Of a DNA stretch of 64,000 bases, positions 60,331 through 64,000 are shown in pieces. Made by a program: the position numbers and the translations under genes. Within the stretch, counting starts at the first letter, position 1. Every line of letters begins with the position of its first letter. Below the pieces are notes generated by a model that saw only the letters and a program-made list of their open reading frames with translations, searched no databases and had not been told where the DNA came from. The stretch is from Clavelina lepadiformis (lineage: Eukaryota > Chordata > Ascidiacea > Aplousobranchia > Clavelinidae): positions 18,483,501 to 18,547,500 of the forward strand of contig NC_135245.1 of the NCBI RefSeq assembly GCF_947623445.1, given 5' to 3'.

Positions 60331-62103
60331 CTCTCATGGTTGTATGTTTGCAGTCTGTCTCACATTTGTTATGTACATATATGCAGTGTATGTCATTGAA
60401 AGTGTGCAAGTAGAAATATTATCTGCTTACTAATTCATACATATATTATGCTGGTGAATTGTTTACATGCCCACTGTTAAAACTTCTCATTATCATTCCA
60501 GTCTACCAGACCTTTTCAGTTTTGTAAGTTGTCGCAGTGTCAACCAACTGAGATTTTTGTTGTTGAACTCAGAAAAAGTATTTATAGAACATTGGTTGTA
60601 CATAATATTGCTTTAAATTTACCTCCTGTAAGTCGGACTGTATGGAAATACTCAATCTGGGTCAATTGTTTTATTTTATTTCATAAACATATGAACTGAA
60701 GGCAACAGTTTGGAACTTTTCAAAGGATTGTTGATTTTTTAGAGTTATTTTTTTTGTCCTTAGTGGTGATAGTTCACATTATGATGTTTATCAAATCGAC
60801 TTGGAGCTAGAAAGGAAGCATGCCTTTACAGTATCTGATGTCATTTGAGTTTGTTGTTGTGTTGAAAATTGATGTTGTCATAAATGTTTGTATTTGAGTA
60901 ATTGGCTAAACACACCACACATAGTAAACAGGTTGGAATGGTATATATATATCCCTATGTATAGGTTACTTGGTAAGGCTTGGAGAATCCAGATTTGTCT
61001 GTTATCGTTATCACCACCACTATTTGTATTTTCTTTGAAGTTGATAAACTTAATATTGTTCAGGTTTTATAGTGTAAAGTTTACGCATCATACTATCACC
61101 AGTTTACTCTGTGTGTGTTTCATGCGTAATCGTGTGTATTTCATCAGATAGAAGCACAAGAGTATCAAACTGTCAATGACTATCAATTTATAAAAACATA
61201 GATATGTATAACCTCAGCAAAGCAGCTGATTTGTGTTATAGTTCACGATCAAATGCAGCATATTATGGAGGCTTTCAAACTTGGATGCAAACATGTTATC
61301 AGGTTTTTACCCATTATTATGTTTGCAGCTTAATCAATTTTCCTTTTTGCTGTCACGTCTTTATCATAACACACACAACCACTGTAATTTGAACTTTTCT
61401 CAGTCCCACAACAGGAAATATTTACAGTTTTTGGCTTTTACGTAGCGTCTTTGTTCAAACGTTGGTGATAACCCATACGTGCTCAATGCCCTGCATTTGA
61501 TATCTTGCAATCCCTTTCCAGTCAGCAGCTGTAACTGCGCATGATGAACATTAAAACGAGCTTAGGCGTACAAAGGAGTGAAGCATATGTTGCTTTAGAT
61601 CATTGGCAGAGTAGGCGTATTTCGTTTCTAATTTGTTTACTGGATTTACTTTCATAGATATATATTTTTCAGTTGTCTACTCAGACTTACATCAGTCTCT
61701 AAACTGAAATTATCCCAAGTTCATATCTAAAACTCAAACAGAAAAGTATTGGTAATTTCTTCAACTTTTTTTATTACAAAGCCCAAAATTAACCCATAGT
61801 CTGAAAACTTTGGACTTAACCACAAATTTCTAGTTATTTAAAATGTTATTTTTTGAGTATACCGATGTATTCTTCTTTTATTTTTGGAAAGAGAATAATT
61901 TTGGGCAATGTTTAACTCATAGCTTTCGGCAGTTGTAGTTAATCTAAGTGGATCATGAAGTGGGGACAAAAACGCTAGAGCCAAGATTTTTTGAAATATT
62001 TTCTTGTAGGCCATTTTTATATGCGAAATGAATATTTCATTATATGTAGATTACGCAGCCTGTTATTAAAGATGGTTAGGTTAGGTTAGGTTAGGAGAGT
62101 GGA

Positions 62104-62266
62104 TATGCAAAAAGTCTATTTATGGTTTTATTGGAGTTAGAGTTAGGTTAGAAGGTAAATTTAGGTCATGTTCAAGTTACTATGTTATAACATTTGCGTT
62201 AGGTTAACAACAAACTCTCAAAACTGGCTTCGAACAGACAATTTTTTCCAGTGAAATAGTGGCTGC
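62104..62266. repeat. Third copy of the palindrome-edge repeat
   Basis: Diverged but colinear with 8552-8702: begins TATGCAAAAAGT, contains AACAACAAACT, ends with TTTTTTCCAGTGAAATAG then TGGCTGC. Just upstream, at 62074-62095, is a short run of GGTTA units. No coding capacity. Confidence 0.6.
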
Positions 62267-64000
62267 TTTTTAGATATTTCGAAAACCTGGTACTAGCCAG
62301 TAGCCAATGCTTTCAGGCTTCGGTAAGATTTACCCATGCTACTGAGTTAAATCTTATTTTACCTTAACCTTCAGGATAACCCTAAACCAAATCACCTACA
62401 GCAATGTTTCCTTAGCACTTGCAAGTACAGAGCACTGGATAGTATTTGGCTTTAGGGCGATTTATTTTATGGCTTATGTTTGTTTCAGTTATCATGTCAT
62501 TGCCAGTTGGATATCAATTTCATTTGCTGTAACCGCTCCCAAAATTTTAAGACGTTTGAAATGTAACTGATAGTACTATCCGTATCAATGACAGACAGCA
62601 ATTTCCTGCCCAAATCAAGCCCACGTTTTGTTGGACCCCTCTACCTCCCCAGGAATATGTGAGTCAGTTGTAGTCCGTCGTCAGACTTATTGTCACATCA
62701 TTGCTTGTAAGAAACATCTTACTTGTTGCAATGCAGCGGTCTCTTCCACGCAAATTACTTCCTCTACGATGAGAGGTGTAAAACGGGAAATTTTAATTTT
62801 ATTACGTTTATGTGTGTGTTGTCTTCTACAACGGCATCTGGTGTTATGTATAGCAATAGTTTTACCACGACATTTGCGTATCTTTTACCACGTATCTTTT
62901 TTTCGTTTAAATCAATCTGTGCAATTTAATTTATGAATGGCATTTACCAAGATACCGTGCATTACAAGCGGCATAATGCTTCTTGCACACCAGCCATCAT
63001 AATCAGCCATTGTAAATATGCGAATGATGGCAGTAACTTAAAACGTGCAGGGAGTTGCACGACGGTTCGCTATGCACTGAACACAAATACCGTGCACTGA
63101 GTTTGTCAGCGTCTGTGACGGTGCTCCTTTAAAATCAGCGTTTTATTGTAAACTCCATTAACCCTAATAACAACGCGTTTCACGAAGTTAAGCAACTTAG
63201 ACATGACATTCTCCTGTAATGATCGTGAGATATCTTTATAGTGCAGGAATAAGTCGCAATAAGTGCAGTGTATTTTCCGAAAGAAATCTTCACAAGAATC
63301 CTGTCATCGTCTTATTCGTAAAACCACATACTTTATAGTGTCAGTCATAATACCCAAATACTTTGGGACCGCGCGCCTCGCAGTGCTTAAATTCCTTAAC
63401 CATCGGTCTCAGTCGCTATCCTGGCTTATGCTGTCTGAGCTACTGGTTACACAAGCGCTACCTGTTCAATAATGCATTGAACACATACCGGAAATGATTG
63501 CTATTGATCACGGTCGAGGTCACGTGACTTTCTCCCATTCACAAAATAGCGCACCGCCAGAGCAGTCCCAAATGTTTTCGTCATGAGGGTGTAGCACTTA
63601 GCGCGTAGGTGGCCACGCGTGCTGGCGTTGCACTCATCTACATATTTACGAATTAATTAAACCAGCTATCCGTCTCTAATCGATATGTAGATGTACTGTA
63701 TATAAATTAGAAAACGATCTCACTGTCAACATTTACATGTTTCAAAATATGCGTTAGTACGTGTGTACATTGTCGAAGTTTATAGGTTGATTTTAGTCGT
63801 CCCGTGTTCAGTAACTTTTGTCAAGGTGCCTTAACATTAGCGGTGTCAGCTTTATCATAAACCTTGCCAGAAGATTTAGCTACAAAGGCATGTATTGGCT
63901 TGAAACAGTTGTCTTTAACGAGCTCTTAGCAGATGAATGAGTCGCCTATGTTTACATAAATAAAGCTGGCTTCCGTTTGCTTGCCACCAAAACATAGAAT

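Larger units (their letters stand above)
55882..64000. other. Gene-poor region downstream of the channel gene
   Basis: About 8 kb of AT-rich DNA with no supported gene on either strand. It holds a CAAGTC-type tract (57411-57600), a possible SINE-like remnant (60190-60330) and the dispersed repeat at 62104-62266. Confidence 0.5.

Noticed and set aside
62074..62095. Interstitial telomere-like repeat
   Set aside because: Only about four GGTTA units, and chordate telomeres use TTAGGG.

Overview
The window looks like nuclear DNA of an invertebrate chordate, most likely a solitary ascidian of the Ciona type. This is inference. It rests on AT-rich DNA, many short introns (about 70-400 bp) with GT-AG ends, chordate-style gene families (PARP14-like, NHERF3/PDZK1-like, Kv1, relaxin/LGR-type receptors) and abundant small DNA transposons. 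No name-bearing marker gene is present.

Region 1 (1-16,100) is a large inverted duplication. Two copies of one intron-rich gene lie head to head, the left on the minus strand (1-5,817, cut by the window edge) and the right on the plus strand (10,399-15,883, complete, 19 coding exons, 1,126 residues). They encode secreted proteins built from alternating six-cysteine modules, A and B, almost one module per exon, with every intron in phase 1. I do not recognise the family. The mirrored sequence includes promoters, 5' UTR exons and intergenic DNA, and surrounds an 800-bp unique spacer. The two copies differ in the number of a tandem five-exon block.

Region 2 (17,900-35,100) holds two paralogous rhodopsin-class receptors with an LGR/relaxin-receptor-like membrane core, no leucine-rich repeats and a very long second extracellular loop (17,925-19,778 minus; 33,263-35,087 plus). 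A decayed third copy lies at 28,370-28,890. Between them are a nine-exon gene for a four-PDZ scaffold (23,259-26,229 minus) and an internally deleted piggyBac element with intact ends (29,166-31,143).

Region 3 (40,831-47,738 plus) is a PARP14-like ADP-ribosyltransferase: two macrodomains, a KH-like segment, a WWE-like segment and a C-terminal catalytic domain. A 17-exon model keeps frame throughout, 849 residues.

Region 4 (50,384-54,801 plus) is a Shaker-type (Kv1-like) potassium channel in ten exons, 874 residues, with an outsized S1-S2 loop and an intron inside the selectivity-filter codons.

The rest is gene-poor, with small transposons: two nonautonomous hAT elements with 8-bp target duplications and a 40-bp perfect palindrome also flanked by an 8-bp direct repeat. 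No operon or shared pathway links the genes. A PDZ scaffold and a channel ending in a PDZ-ligand-like tail coexist, but that is not evidence of partnership. Exon boundaries were placed by hand from splice sites, phase and domain continuity; no transcripts or database searches were available.
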